A stretch of 64,000 nucleotides of DNA from Phlebotomus papatasi (Eukaryota; Arthropoda; Insecta; Diptera; Psychodidae), in contig NC_077223.1 of the NCBI RefSeq assembly GCF_024763615.1, positions 60,326,627-60,390,626 of the forward strand, in the 5' to 3' direction. The position numbers were made by a program, and so were the translations under genes. The notes beneath the pieces were generated by a model, which had not been told where the DNA came from, did no database searches, and saw only the letters and a program-made list of their open reading frames with translations. The stretch's first letter is position 1; each line of letters starts with the position of its first letter. Shown here in pieces: positions 10,364 through 22,703 of this stretch.

Positions 10364-13347
10364 ATGTTGATGGGCTCTCGCTGAATCGTGAACCGTTGCA
10401 TCGTCCACAGGCTGACGTCACCCATGCATAGATATCCCATATAGACATTTCCCATGCATGCATACATTTTCATACACATACACATGCCCCGTGGGAATAA
10501 TTACGCGCGTCACTTGGCGGGGAAAAACAGTGCGAGAAACAGATCTCGGGTTTCGGGTTTCAGAGTGGCGCGTGGTAAGTTCTGGATATATGACCCGTAG
10601 TTAAGAATGCATCCTATTGCAAAAATGGCATGGAATGTGTCATATGGGGGGCGACTATAAATTAATTGTCGTGGGAATATTTTAATTGCTGTGGGAATTT
10701 TTCTTCCCTTTGAGAGCTATTAAAGATTTCTAAATAAAGAGGATAAACGTTTTTACAGTGAAAATAAGTGCTTTTCATATAATTTCACATATGTTTTCGG
10801 GACATTAATTTACTCCACCGCACTTTTAAGGGAGATCTTCCATTGGGATGATCTTTTATCTAAGTTGAATGGAGTCTATTTTGCGCCCCTTTACTTTACT
10901 TACCCCAGATGTTCTTCGCAATTTTAGTGGTATGATCACCTCCCATGCATAGCTATGAAAAAGTATCTTCACAGGTCGAATATTTTGTAACCCCAAAAAA
11001 TCAGTTTTACAGGGTTATATCCTAGCAGTGTGCGGAGAAGGGGTTGGATACTGTTAAAAGTTGCTTCAAACAGTTAGAGACTGTTTCAATTTAGAGAACT
11101 GTTGTGGCACGCGCTGTCTAATTATGGCAAGAGATTCTTAAGATCTGTTTAATTTATGTAATTTTTTTTCTGGAGAATCCTTCTTATATGTCTACCAAAA
11201 ATTTTCACTTCTGTCCCTCTATTTACAATATCCGACAAATTTCGCAGTGCCTCTTTAGATCATGATGATCTATATGATCCACTGATCTCATGACTTTTCT
11301 TTGTCCATTTTTTGTGAAAAAGCATTTCCATACACTGATCTTGGATCTCGATTATGTGGTATAAGCTCGCTATACCTAAATTATTTCCTAATATTACAAA
11401 TTGATGGTTGAATGTACTTACTTCCCTTTCTATGCACTTGTCGCCAGAATGACCGAAATATGATCTCCTGCATCGCTCATGAGTTTTATGGAGTGGAGTG
11501 AGGTGATTAAAAGAGGAGTGAAAAATCGTCAATGAAAGCAAATTTCATTCTTTGTATATGAATCATTTAATTTTCTTGGCCACAAGTGAGGAAAGAATGA
11601 GAAAAGGTGTTAGGTTTCTGATAACTTTGCAAGAGAAACCCCACCTTTCCCTCCCCAATATTACATATTTTGAATTTATAATTGATGCTTTTCTTACTAT
11701 TTGCAATGTGCTTTAAAGAGATCTGAAGAAATTTGCACATGAACCCTATAGCATAAAGACTTGAGAAACGGCAACAAAATAACAAATCTGAAGATGTTTT
11801 TCATATAAAATTATTTTTTCTCAAATTATACAGAATGGGGTGAGCATGTCACTGATTACTGTGGAGCTGATGAATGTACCCCTAAAATTTAGTTATGTAC
11901 GATACTGAAACATTTTACATGTTTTTCACTGATAACTTGTTCCCAAATTACGTTTATCCCTGCTAGACCCTTCTTGAAAGTAGAAAAGTGCGAAATCCTC
12001 TTCTTTTTATTAAATGATCATATTTTTAGTATATTCCCTCTGTGAACGGATCAAAAGAAAAGCTTCAAGAAGATGTTTAGTAAAAGAATGTCACAGATTT
12101 TTGCTTTAGACTGAATATGGAAATTTGGCTTGCACTCACTACATCACCACGGAACTATGTCCTCTTTAATTCTCGGGCAAAAATTTGTCCTAGTATTATT
12201 GTTATTAATATTTTATTTACACCTTTTACACCTTGCACTGAAGAACATCGAAAACTTTATTTGAGTTGCAATTTAGAAATTTCTGTGTAACCGCCACACC
12301 GTCACCGTTTGGAAAATACTTTAGGCAATCGTAAATGTTCTGTTCTGAGATATGAATCGATTTTATTTGTGAAACGTGTTAATAGGGTAATCCATAGTCT
12401 CTTAAAATTCAATTATCTGCGATATTAAATCATCTCACGCCTTTTCAATGATAACTCGTTGCTAGATTGATATGTATTTCTGAGAGACTTTCTCATATAA
12501 AATAGAAGATGAAGATCTTTTCTTTTGAATAAAATCTTAGCATACTCTTCACATAAAATTAAGATGGTGGATGTTTAATAAAAATTGAAGCTATTTCTCT
12601 TTTACTCTGCTAATATTTTGCAGATTTTACACGTTGACTCAAACAAATTAAGTGTGTTTCAAATAGAATGCAAAACCTCGAAGCATATCAGAATGATAAA
12701 TCAGTTGCCTTTAGGAAAAAAGTTTCCCAAAAGTTCATTGTCTCTATGGAAAAACGCAGGGGCACGACATTTCCTATGTTTCCCATATGTTTCTAGCGCG
12801 CCGAAAAAACTTTTGGGATTATTAGCTGTTTTCTGTCAGTGTAGAATGAATTAGCAAAAAATATAAATGCAAAATAAAAGCCAACTTAATATTGAATAGG
12901 CAGCCGAAAACCTCAAATTGGCAACCTACGTTGTTTTGGAGATATCTCGTGAAATGTGTACAAAAACAGTGAAAAAATTACACTAAAATCGGCCCATTTT
13001 TCAGAGCTAATGTCCCCCCCCCCCTAAACGTATGAAAAAATGATTTTTTTGTACCCTCCACTGTAAAAATGCTTTTTATTCAAATAAGATAGTGAATATG
13101 TACCAGTTACTTAAGGGATGCATGGCCTTCTGTAACTCGACCTCTTGTGATACTGAATCACTTCATGGCTTTTTCATGGACTATTTTTATCATTTTGATA
13201 ATCTTTTTGTGAGAAATCTTAGAAAATTAAAATTGAATGCGTCTTCTTTAAGAAAAGACTACTTTGTATGATGGCCTGAGTCAACGAACACCAAAAGAGA
13301 ATTTTCAAGAGATACTCACTAAAAAAGAAAGTCACAAACCTGAGCTT
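10364..13347. other. Palindrome arm interior without recognised genes
   Basis: Several open frames of 70-95 codons exist but have no family resemblance, and their composition matches the flanks. An 11-base poly-C run lies at 13014-13024. I find no transposase or integrase. The same content occurs inverted at 19305-22289. Confidence 0.4.
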
Positions 13348-13580
13348 TCATTCATCATTATCATTTTCAACTGCTAATCCCCATTGAGGTCGCGGGCCCA
13401 TGACATCCAATTTAGCAGCCTACACTTGTTGATCCTCCGGCACTTTAGGAAAATTTTCAGGTTCAATCCCAAGGCGCTCCAAGTCAAGATTCTGAATTTG
13501 ATTCAGCCACCTTGTCTTAGGTCTGCCTCGAGGTCGATGTCTTCTCACAAATGGCATGCATAGCTTTTCTGGGGAATTTT
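13348..13580 (-). mobile_element. Non-LTR retrotransposon 3' remnant, left arm
   Basis: On the minus strand this is a decayed version of the element at 43289-43716. It shares GGCCCGCGACCTCAATGGGG, a match to the PRPQ-stop end, the GGTGGCTGAATCAAATTC segment and a CCCAGAAAAGCTATGC segment. The reading frame is broken. The tail is ATGATAATGATGAATGAA rather than a clean tetranucleotide repeat. The mirror copy is at 19072-19304. Confidence 0.7.
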
Positions 13581-14275
13581 TTCAGTTTTCATTGATTATG
13601 GGAATTTATCTTGGCACTTTTTAGCACTACAAAACATCTTTGAACTCTATCCACTTTAATTTTTGGACAAAAATTCATCCTGGTGTAAAGAGCGGGTACC
13701 AGGATTACCTCGAAGAACAATGAAAAACACATATTGGAGCAAACCTGGTTTAAGTTCAATTTTTGAAATAGCTCCACCTGCTCTTTAGAAAAATGCTTTA
13801 CATGCCGTTTTCCTAGACTTTCCTCTGAGATATTAAAAAAAAATGCATATGCAGCAGAGTGACATGTCCAAATAAATTTTATCGGATATGAAACAAAGAT
13901 TTTGTACACTTTGCATTTATCTTGGGAAATTTCGTTGATGTAATCAAAAGATCTTCGAAATCTCAGAGTAATACCGTTTTATAAGAATTTTATCAATTTA
14001 AAAAACTTTTCCTGGTTGAGATTTAATGACAAGTAGAAATGTTGGTGAAAAGTGATAAGTCAAGAAAGACAAGATCATCAAGCTCCATATGTTATAAAGA
14101 AAAAGCAACAGATCAACAAATATAACCATGATACTGCTATGGATCTACGAAAGCAGGAAGAAAAACAATATTTATCGCGATCGGTTTTTCTCCAAATAGC
14201 TTTTCATTGAGTGTTGAGTTATGTGCCGTAAGCTACGGGGGTGGAATTGCTGTTGTAGAATAGAACCAAAAAGAC
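13581..14275. other. Palindrome arm interior, no gene recognised
   Basis: An open frame of 106 codons on the minus strand (13589-13909) has a weak start, no recognised motif and AT-driven composition. I do not call it a gene. It is mirrored at 18377-19071. Confidence 0.35.
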
Positions 14276-14449
14276 ATGGTCGACTTTCTGCGAAAACGGA
14301 TTAACTTTAAGAGAATTGTTGGAAGACAAGTTGGGAAAGACTATGCCAATATGAAACTATTGCTAAACATTCAACTTGAACATTGTGTAAAAACCAGTAA
14401 TCACTATGCCGTGAAAAAAATATTTTCAGAGGTACACCGATGTATGTAA
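14276..14449 (+). CDS. Possible 57-codon small protein, left arm
   Basis: An ATG at 14276 opens 57 codons to a TAA at 14447-14449. The peptide begins MVDFLRKRINFKRIVGRQVG and continues with KDYANMKLLLN, basic and probably helical. An in-frame stop lies 15 bases upstream of the ATG. The composition looks more protein-like than nearby frames, but no family is recognised. It points toward the RING gene of the same arm, which is on the other strand. The mirror copy is at 18203-18376. Confidence 0.25.
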   Translation: MVDFLRKRINFKRIVGRQVGKDYANMKLLLNIQLEHCVKTSNHYAVKKIFSEVHRCM

Positions 14450-14821
14450 ATCTTTAGGAGTACAAAGATTGAAAAATTCTTATCTCTCAACCAATAATGC
14501 ATTTAACCCCTCGATAAACTATTTTCGTCTTTTTCACGAAATTCCATTTATAGCAAGGAAGTCAATAATTTGTAATGCATCAAATTTGAAGAAAATTCAC
14601 ATAATTTTTTTTATTTTCCCCCCTTTTATGACTTTGCCTCTTACCTGTTGTATAATTTTTTTCTTCTCGACTCTGTCATAAAATTAACTTTGCTTTCCTG
14701 ACTCTTGCATAAAACGCATTTTCTTCTTTTTAAACAATTTTATTTCCTCTTAATCATGGCTGATTTTCATATGTATTGACAACTCATTAAGATATTAGCT
14801 TTGCATTCAATTCTTTCTCTA

Positions 14822-15319
14822 TTACGAAAAGTATATTCTTGTAGTCTCAACGTATGGTTCTCGACATAGGGGGCAGCTCGTTGTTTTTGAAGCACACTCT
14901 TGACATGCAGCAACGTGCCCGCATGGAATAAAGGCGGTGTTGTATTCATTGTTGTAGCAGATTTTGCAAATTTTATTTGGTTGCTCTACAATCTCATATT
15001 CTGCTTCTTCTATACCTGAATCCAAGGTATGATCACCAAAGAATATCTCAAACAAATTGTCAAGTGTATCCTCGTCATTGATGTTGAAAAATTTTAGCAT
15101 TAAATGCTTTTTCTCCAAAATACTCATTTCTTTTCCGCTTTTCACCTTTCTGAAAATTTTTTCCACCACACCCTTACGTAAAGTCTCATTGTTGGCTGCA
15201 TGAAGAAGCTCGATCATCTCACCAATTGACCTTTTATGTAAAATTAGCTGTACCAAATCGGACTCTGATTTGTCTTTTGCAAAAAGTTCTGCTAATTCTC
15301 TCAAGTTGTGAGTACTCAT
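14822..15319 (-). CDS. IAP-type RING-finger protein, left-arm copy
   Basis: This intact 165-codon frame begins at ATG 15319 in the context CAGCGCAATGAG and ends at TAA. Residues 1-115 are predicted mostly helical and acidic, with no BIR repeat. Residues 117-165 form a C-terminal C3HC4 RING with spacing C-x2-C-x11-C-x-H-x3-C-x2-C-x6-C-x2-C, including FIPCGHVAACQEC and SCPLCREP, and a terminal TRIYFS. That spacing and position are those of the RING of inhibitor-of-apoptosis proteins, which act as E3 ubiquitin ligases. The lack of BIR domains means it need not bind caspases. A polyadenylation signal lies 78 bases past the stop (minus strand, 14739-14744). It is identical in sequence to the right-arm copy. 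No intron is seen. The protein is only weakly like known IAPs outside the RING. Confidence 0.8.
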   Translation of the reverse strand: MSTHNLRELAELFAKDKSESDLVQLILHKRSIGEMIELLHAANNETLRKGVVEKIFRKVKSGKEMSILEKKHLMLKFFNINDEDTLDNLFEIFFGDHTLDSGIEEAEYEIVEQPNKICKICYNNEYNTAFIPCGHVAACQECASKTTSCPLCREPYVETTRIYFS

Positions 15320-15608
15320 TGCGCTGTAGATTTCTTCTGATTGATTGATTTTCCAAGATGTCCCGTGTTAAATAATTGCAAAATATTATGCCAAACATTT
15401 TTTATTGAGAAAAAAGAGGGAGGGGATACAGAAAACTTTTGTGGATGCAAATCCTGCCACTGATTGTGTGAACACGCAAAAAAAATTGGTACTTTTAATT
15501 AATTCTATGGCATTTCACACAGAAAAGTGTATATCGCTATTAGAATCTCGCTGGATTTCTCGTATATTGCAACATTTGCTCATCATGATCTCTTTCTGAA
15601 TCAGCCAG
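15320..15608 (-). promoter_or_regulatory. Upstream region of the left RING gene
   Basis: This is 289 bases between the ATG and the inner arm end. It is identical to 17044-17332 in inverse, so both genes have the same immediate 5' region. It contains a pyrimidine-rich segment (CCCTCCCTC on the gene strand). No clear TATA box could be fixed. The short open frame at 15405-15599 is not convincing. Confidence 0.35.
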
Positions 15609-16108
15609 NNNNNNNNNNNNNNNNNNNNNNNNNNNNNNNNNNNNNNNNNNNNNNNNNNNNNNNNNNNNNNNNNNNNNNNNNNNNNNNNNNNNNNNNNNNN
15701 NNNNNNNNNNNNNNNNNNNNNNNNNNNNNNNNNNNNNNNNNNNNNNNNNNNNNNNNNNNNNNNNNNNNNNNNNNNNNNNNNNNNNNNNNNNNNNNNNNNN
15801 NNNNNNNNNNNNNNNNNNNNNNNNNNNNNNNNNNNNNNNNNNNNNNNNNNNNNNNNNNNNNNNNNNNNNNNNNNNNNNNNNNNNNNNNNNNNNNNNNNNN
15901 NNNNNNNNNNNNNNNNNNNNNNNNNNNNNNNNNNNNNNNNNNNNNNNNNNNNNNNNNNNNNNNNNNNNNNNNNNNNNNNNNNNNNNNNNNNNNNNNNNNN
16001 NNNNNNNNNNNNNNNNNNNNNNNNNNNNNNNNNNNNNNNNNNNNNNNNNNNNNNNNNNNNNNNNNNNNNNNNNNNNNNNNNNNNNNNNNNNNNNNNNNNN
16101 NNNNNNNN
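15609..16108. other. Assembly gap, 500 N
   Basis: Exactly 500 unknown bases, a size often used as a placeholder, so the real distance is unknown. The gap starts precisely where the left palindrome arm ends. Confidence 0.98.
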
Positions 16109-17043
16109 TTTAACTTTTGCATTTAAATTTACAGATTACACTGATTTTTTACATTATTTTCCCTCTTGACTTGATTTTTTTTTTACAAATTTTCAATCGC
16201 TTTTGAATGTTTTACTTGAAACTCAATTGCATTGCATTACACAGTTTCCAAACTGTATGGAAAAGTTCTGGATGCTCAAAAGCGATTGAAAATAAATCTA
16301 ATAAATCTATGTAGATAGTAAAATATTTTGCATTGTTGTTTCTTGGCTATAGCAAAATTAGTATTTTCCATTCGCAAAAGTCAATCGGTAATTGTGCCAA
16401 AGGTTCAAAAGTCCTTCACTACTATGCTAAGGCCAAAAAATAAACCATACAAAAGGTATATTTGGCCATCGTACATAAGTGTGCCATGAAGCAAAAGGCA
16501 CCTTCTTGATTGAACACTTTAAAACTAAGAATTATTTTTGACATTAACTGTTTTGCCTGATTTGAGAAATCACTGCGATCAAAGCCCCATAAAAGAGGAA
16601 CTTGAAAAGATTTGGGAAAATTTAGGCAAAATCTAATACTGAAGAAATCTTAAATGAATTATATCACAGCATCTAAAAAGTTGTGCGAAATCCAGAGGAG
16701 TGAAGCAGAGGAATCTAGCAAGAAAATTTTAGATCAAATCAAACATAAATGAAAATATTAACTGACGATAAATTATTACTATATTTTAAAGCATAGGAGA
16801 AAGACCTATAGCTTTATGGAATATCTGGTTGATTGGGGAGCAAGAAAGGAACCTCCATGCGTTTTTAGGGTTATAATCAGTACTAAATCGGTGCTCTTGG
16901 GGAGTCCCCAGGGACTGACTGATCCTTCCACCACGAAGCTTAAATTGAGTGTCGAAAGAACATGCGAATACCGCTTGCCACTGACGTGGCCCATTTTTGG
17001 ACAAGACAAACTTAATTTTAGGCCTCGATACAATTAATAAAAT
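16109..17043. other. Central spacer of the palindrome
   Basis: 935 bases not repeated in the arms. The part at 16800-17040 has higher GC content and overlapping open frames of 72-75 codons on both strands, none with a recognisable domain. A short stem-loop lies at 16191-16291. Confidence 0.5.
16191..16291. repeat. Short stem-loop with perfect 16-bp arms
   Basis: TTTCAATCGCTTTTGA at 16191-16206 is exactly inverted at 16276-16291, enclosing 69 bases. It could be a small MITE end or fold as RNA. The loop shows no extended pairing that would make a clear microRNA precursor. Confidence 0.6.
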
Positions 17044-17332
17044 CTGGCTGATTCAGAAAGAGATCATGATGAGCAAATGTTGCAATATACGAGAAATCCA
17101 GCGAGATTCTAATAGCGATATACACTTTTCTGTGTGAAATGCCATAGAATTAATTAAAAGTACCAATTTTTTTTGCGTGTTCACACAATCAGTGGCAGGA
17201 TTTGCATCCACAAAAGTTTTCTGTATCCCCTCCCTCTTTTTTCTCAATAAAAAATGTTTGGCATAATATTTTGCAATTATTTAACACGGGACATCTTGGA
17301 AAATCAATCAATCAGAAGAAATCTACAGCGCA

Positions 17333-17830
17333 ATGAGTACTCACAACTTGAGAGAATTAGCAGAACTTTTTGCAAAAGACAAATCAGAGTCCGATTTGGT
17401 ACAGCTAATTTTACATAAAAGGTCAATTGGTGAGATGATCGAGCTTCTTCATGCAGCCAACAATGAGACTTTACGTAAGGGTGTGGTGGAAAAAATTTTC
17501 AGAAAGGTGAAAAGCGGAAAAGAAATGAGTATTTTGGAGAAAAAGCATTTAATGCTAAAATTTTTCAACATCAATGACGAGGATACACTTGACAATTTGT
17601 TTGAGATATTCTTTGGTGATCATACCTTGGATTCAGGTATAGAAGAAGCAGAATATGAGATTGTAGAGCAACCAAATAAAATTTGCAAAATCTGCTACAA
17701 CAATGAATACAACACCGCCTTTATTCCATGCGGGCACGTTGCTGCATGTCAAGAGTGTGCTTCAAAAACAACGAGCTGCCCCCTATGTCGAGAACCATAC
17801 GTTGAGACTACAAGAATATACTTTTCGTAA
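17333..17830 (+). CDS. IAP-type RING-finger protein, right-arm copy
   Basis: A second identical copy of the 165-codon gene, transcribed outward from the palindrome centre, so the two copies are divergent around the spacer. It has a helical acidic N-terminal region and a C-terminal C3HC4 RING (KICKICYNNEY, FIPCGHVAACQEC, SCPLCREP) of the inhibitor-of-apoptosis type, a family of ubiquitin E3 ligases. AATAAA lies at 17908-17913. The open frame that overlaps its end in another frame is a shadow. Both copies being intact and identical means either a very recent duplication, gene conversion between arms, or an assembly duplication. Confidence 0.8.
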   Translation: MSTHNLRELAELFAKDKSESDLVQLILHKRSIGEMIELLHAANNETLRKGVVEKIFRKVKSGKEMSILEKKHLMLKFFNINDEDTLDNLFEIFFGDHTLDSGIEEAEYEIVEQPNKICKICYNNEYNTAFIPCGHVAACQECASKTTSCPLCREPYVETTRIYFS

Positions 17831-18202
17831 TAGAGAAAGAATTGAATGCAAAGCTAATATCTTAATGAGTTGTCAATACATATGAAAATCAGCCATGATT
17901 AAGAGGAAATAAAATTGTTTAAAAAGAAGAAAATGCGTTTTATGCAAGAGTCAGGAAAGCAAAGTTAATTTTATGACAGAGTCGAGAAGAAAAAAATTAT
18001 ACAACAGGTAAGAGGCAAAGTCATAAAAGGGGGGAAAATAAAAAAAATTATGTGAATTTTCTTCAAATTTGATGCATTACAAATTATTGACTTCCTTGCT
18101 ATAAATGGAATTTCGTGAAAAAGACGAAAATAGTTTATCGAGGGGTTAAATGCATTATTGGTTGAGAGATAAGAATTTTTCAATCTTTGTACTCCTAAAG
18201 AT

Positions 18203-18376
18203 TTACATACATCGGTGTACCTCTGAAAATATTTTTTTCACGGCATAGTGATTACTGGTTTTTACACAATGTTCAAGTTGAATGTTTAGCAATAGTTTCA
18301 TATTGGCATAGTCTTTCCCAACTTGTCTTCCAACAATTCTCTTAAAGTTAATCCGTTTTCGCAGAAAGTCGACCAT
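18203..18376 (-). CDS. Possible 57-codon small protein, right arm
   Basis: Mirror copy of the frame at 14276-14449, with the same MVDFLRKRINFKR start and HRCM end. It has the same reservations: no known family, no expression evidence, and it could be chance. Confidence 0.25.
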   Translation of the reverse strand: MVDFLRKRINFKRIVGRQVGKDYANMKLLLNIQLEHCVKTSNHYAVKKIFSEVHRCM

Positions 18377-19071
18377 GTCTTTTTGGTTCTATTCTACAAC
18401 AGCAATTCCACCCCCGTAGCTTACGGCACATAACTCAACACTCAATGAAAAGCTATTTGGAGAAAAACCGATCGCGATAAATATTGTTTTTCTTCCTGCT
18501 TTCGTAGATCCATAGCAGTATCATGGTTATATTTGTTGATCTGTTGCTTTTTCTTTATAACATATGGAGCTTGATGATCTTGTCTTTCTTGACTTATCAC
18601 TTTTCACCAACATTTCTACTTGTCATTAAATCTCAACCAGGAAAAGTTTTTTAAATTGATAAAATTCTTATAAAACGGTATTACTCTGAGATTTCGAAGA
18701 TCTTTTGATTACATCAACGAAATTTCCCAAGATAAATGCAAAGTGTACAAAATCTTTGTTTCATATCCGATAAAATTTATTTGGACATGTCACTCTGCTG
18801 CATATGCATTTTTTTTTAATATCTCAGAGGAAAGTCTAGGAAAACGGCATGTAAAGCATTTTTCTAAAGAGCAGGTGGAGCTATTTCAAAAATTGAACTT
18901 AAACCAGGTTTGCTCCAATATGTGTTTTTCATTGTTCTTCGAGGTAATCCTGGTACCCGCTCTTTACACCAGGATGAATTTTTGTCCAAAAATTAAAGTG
19001 GATAGAGTTCAAAGATGTTTTGTAGTGCTAAAAAGTGCCAAGATAAATTCCCATAATCAATGAAAACTGAA

Positions 19072-19304
19072 AAAATTCCCCAGAAAAGCTATGCATGCCA
19101 TTTGTGAGAAGACATCGACCTCGAGGCAGACCTAAGACAAGGTGGCTGAATCAAATTCAGAATCTTGACTTGGAGCGCCTTGGGATTGAACCTGAAAATT
19201 TTCCTAAAGTGCCGGAGGATCAACAAGTGTAGGCTGCTAAATTGGATGTCATGGGCCCGCGACCTCAATGGGGATTAGCAGTTGAAAATGATAATGATGA
19301 ATGA
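19072..19304 (+). mobile_element. Non-LTR retrotransposon 3' remnant, right arm
   Basis: Mirror of 13348-13580. In this orientation it reads toward the stop-codon end of the element, then ATGATAATGATGAATG. The frame is broken relative to the copy at 43323-43712. Confidence 0.7.
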
Positions 19305-22289
19305 AAGCTCAGGTTTGTGACTTTCTTTTTTAGTGAGTATCTCTTGAAAATTCTCTTTTGGTGTTCGTTGACTCAGGCCATCATACAAAGTAGTCTTTTC
19401 TTAAAGAAGACGCATTCAATTTTAATTTTCTAAGATTTCTCACAAAAAGATTATCAAAATGATAAAAATAGTCCATGAAAAAGCCATGAAGTGATTCAGT
19501 ATCACAAGAGGTCGAGTTACAGAAGGCCATGCATCCCTTAAGTAACTGGTACATATTCACTATCTTATTTGAATAAAAAGCATTTTTACAGTGGAGGGTA
19601 CAAAAAAATCATTTTTTCATACGTTTAGGGGGGGGGGGGACATTAGCTCTGAAAAATGGGCCGATTTTAGTGTAATTTTTTCACTGTTTTTGTACACATT
19701 TCACGAGATATCTCCAAAACAACGTAGGTTGCCAATTTGAGGTTTTCGGCTGCCTATTCAATATTAAGTTGGCTTTTATTTTGCATTTATATTTTTTGCT
19801 AATTCATTCTACACTGACAGAAAACAGCTAATAATCCCAAAAGTTTTTTCGGCGCGCTAGAAACATATGGGAAACATAGGAAATGTCGTGCCCCTGCGTT
19901 TTTCCATAGAGACAATGAACTTTTGGGAAACTTTTTTCCTAAAGGCAACTGATTTATCATTCTGATATGCTTCGAGGTTTTGCATTCTATTTGAAACACA
20001 CTTAATTTGTTTGAGTCAACGTGTAAAATCTGCAAAATATTAGCAGAGTAAAAGAGAAATAGCTTCAATTTTTATTAAACATCCACCATCTTAATTTTAT
20101 GTGAAGAGTATGCTAAGATTTTATTCAAAAGAAAAGATCTTCATCTTCTATTTTATATGAGAAAGTCTCTCAGAAATACATATCAATCTAGCAACGAGTT
20201 ATCATTGAAAAGGCGTGAGATGATTTAATATCGCAGATAATTGAATTTTAAGAGACTATGGATTACCCTATTAACACGTTTCACAAATAAAATCGATTCA
20301 TATCTCAGAACAGAACATTTACGATTGCCTAAAGTATTTTCCAAACGGTGACGGTGTGGCGGTTACACAGAAATTTCTAAATTGCAACTCAAATAAAGTT
20401 TTCGATGTTCTTCAGTGCAAGGTGTAAAAGGTGTAAATAAAATATTAATAACAATAATACTAGGACAAATTTTTGCCCGAGAATTAAAGAGGACATAGTT
20501 CCGTGGTGATGTAGTGAGTGCAAGCCAAATTTCCATATTCAGTCTAAAGCAAAAATCTGTGACATTCTTTTACTAAACATCTTCTTGAAGCTTTTCTTTT
20601 GATCCGTTCACAGAGGGAATATACTAAAAATATGATCATTTAATAAAAAGAAGAGGATTTCGCACTTTTCTACTTTCAAGAAGGGTCTAGCAGGGATAAA
20701 CGTAATTTGGGAACAAGTTATCAGTGAAAAACATGTAAAATGTTTCAGTATCGTACATAACTAAATTTTAGGGGTACATTCATCAGCTCCACAGTAATCA
20801 GTGACATGCTCACCCCATTCTGTATAATTTGAGAAAAAATAATTTTATATGAAAAACATCTTCAGATTTGTTATTTTGTTGCCGTTTCTCAAGTCTTTAT
20901 GCTATAGGGTTCATGTGCAAATTTCTTCAGATCTCTTTAAAGCACATTGCAAATAGTAAGAAAAGCATCAATTATAAATTCAAAATATGTAATATTGGGG
21001 AGGGAAAGGTGGGGTTTCTCTTGCAAAGTTATCAGAAACCTAACACCTTTTCTCATTCTTTCCTCACTTGTGGCCAAGAAAATTAAATGATTCATATACA
21101 AAGAATGAAATTTGCTTTCATTGACGATTTTTCACTCCTCTTTTAATCACCTCACTCCACTCCATAAAACTCATGAGCGATGCAGGAGATCATATTTCGG
21201 TCATTCTGGCGACAAGTGCATAGAAAGGGAAGTAAGTACATTCAACCATCAATTTGTAATATTAGGAAATAATTTAGGTATAGCGAGCTTATACCACATA
21301 ATCGAGATCCAAGATCAGTGTATGGAAATGCTTTTTCACAAAAAATGGACAAAGAAAAGTCATGAGATCAGTGGATCATATAGATCATCATGATCTAAAG
21401 AGGCACTGCGAAATTTGTCGGATATTGTAAATAGAGGGACAGAAGTGAAAATTTTTGGTAGACATATAAGAAGGATTCTCCAGAAAAAAAATTACATAAA
21501 TTAAACAGATCTTAAGAATCTCTTGCCATAATTAGACAGCGCGTGCCACAACAGTTCTCTAAATTGAAACAGTCTCTAACTGTTTGAAGCAACTTTTAAC
21601 AGTATCCAACCCCTTCTCCGCACACTGCTAGGATATAACCCTGTAAAACTGATTTTTTGGGGTTACAAAATATTCGACCTGTGAAGATACTTTTTCATAG
21701 CTATGCATGGGAGGTGATCATACCACTAAAATTGCGAAGAACATCTGGGGTAAGTAAAGTAAAGGGGCGCAAAATAGACTCCATTCAACTTAGATAAAAG
21801 ATCATCCCAATGGAAGATCTCCCTTAAAAGTGCGGTGGAGTAAATTAATGTCCCGAAAACATATGTGAAATTATATGAAAAGCACTTATTTTCACTGTAA
21901 AAACGTTTATCCTCTTTATTTAGAAATCTTTAATAGCTCTCAAAGGGAAGAAAAATTCCCACAGCAATTAAAATATTCCCACGACAATTAATTTATAGTC
22001 GCCCCCCATATGACACATTCCATGCCATTTTTGCAATAGGATGCATTCTTAACTACGGGTCATATATCCAGAACTTACCACGCGCCACTCTGAAACCCGA
22101 AACCCGAGATCTGTTTCTCGCACTGTTTTTCCCCGCCAAGTGACGCGCGTAATTATTCCCACGGGGCATGTGTATGTGTATGAAAATGTATGCATGCATG
22201 GGAAATGTCTATATGGGATATCTATGCATGGGTGACGTCAGCCTGTGGACGATGCAACGGTTCACGATTCAGCGAGAGCCCATCAACAT

Positions 22290-22370
22290 GCCGCCGTGGC
22301 CGAGTGGTCTAAGCGGTGGTACACATTAGGTTTTAAGACTTTAAGTATCTGTCGGTTCAATCCCAGGTCT
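22290..22370 (+). pseudogene. tRNA-like sequence, right arm
   Basis: Mirror of 10283-10363. TGGCCGAGTGG (box A) and GGTTCAATCCC (box B) are in tRNA order. TTTTAAGA in the middle could be an anticodon loop with TAA, but the stem pairing is poor. Confidence 0.45.
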
Positions 22371-22457
22371 CGGCCAAAAAATTTTCACGTCGCGAAAAAA
22401 AATTACGGAAATGGTTAATAATAGGAATAACAGAGGGCGCGCGCATAGAAAATAAGA

Positions 22458-22703
22458 GCAGCGGTCGGTAATAAAAATGGCGGACAAAAATAAAAATGGC
22501 GGTCGCAAATTAAAAATGGCGGACAAAAATAGGAGCAGCGGTCGGTAATAAAAAAATGGCGGATAAAAATAAAAATGGCGGATGGTAATTCAAAATGGCG
22601 GACAGAAATCAAAATGGTGGATAGGCATTCAAAATGGCGGACAGAAATTAAAAATGTCGGACCATAATTCAAAATGGCGGACAAAAATCAAAATGGAGGA
22701 TGG
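22458..22703. repeat. 20-bp tandem array of AAAATGGCGGA units, right arm
   Basis: Mirror copy of the CCGCCATTTT array at 9950-10195. The core AAAATGGCGG on the plus strand is a YY1/Pho-like site repeated about every 20 bases. Confidence 0.8.

Larger units (their letters stand above)
9707..15608. repeat. Left arm of a 13.2-kb palindrome
   Basis: This arm is repeated in reverse complement at 17044-22946. The outer end reads AAGTAGTATACATCGAGC and the inner end reads TGATTCAGAAAG in reverse. Corresponding positions sum to 32653 in the outer part and 32652 in the inner part. The shift falls in a poly-C run of 11 bases at 13014-13024 that has 12 bases in the other arm. All open frames I compared are identical in the two arms. 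GTAT flanks both outer ends (9703-9706 and 22947-22950), which could be a 4-bp target duplication. The arm ends exactly at the assembly gap. Confidence 0.93.

Noticed and set aside
13589..13909. 106-codon frame in each palindrome arm
   Set aside because: Identical in both arms only because the arms are identical. The composition is like random AT-rich DNA and no motif is seen.
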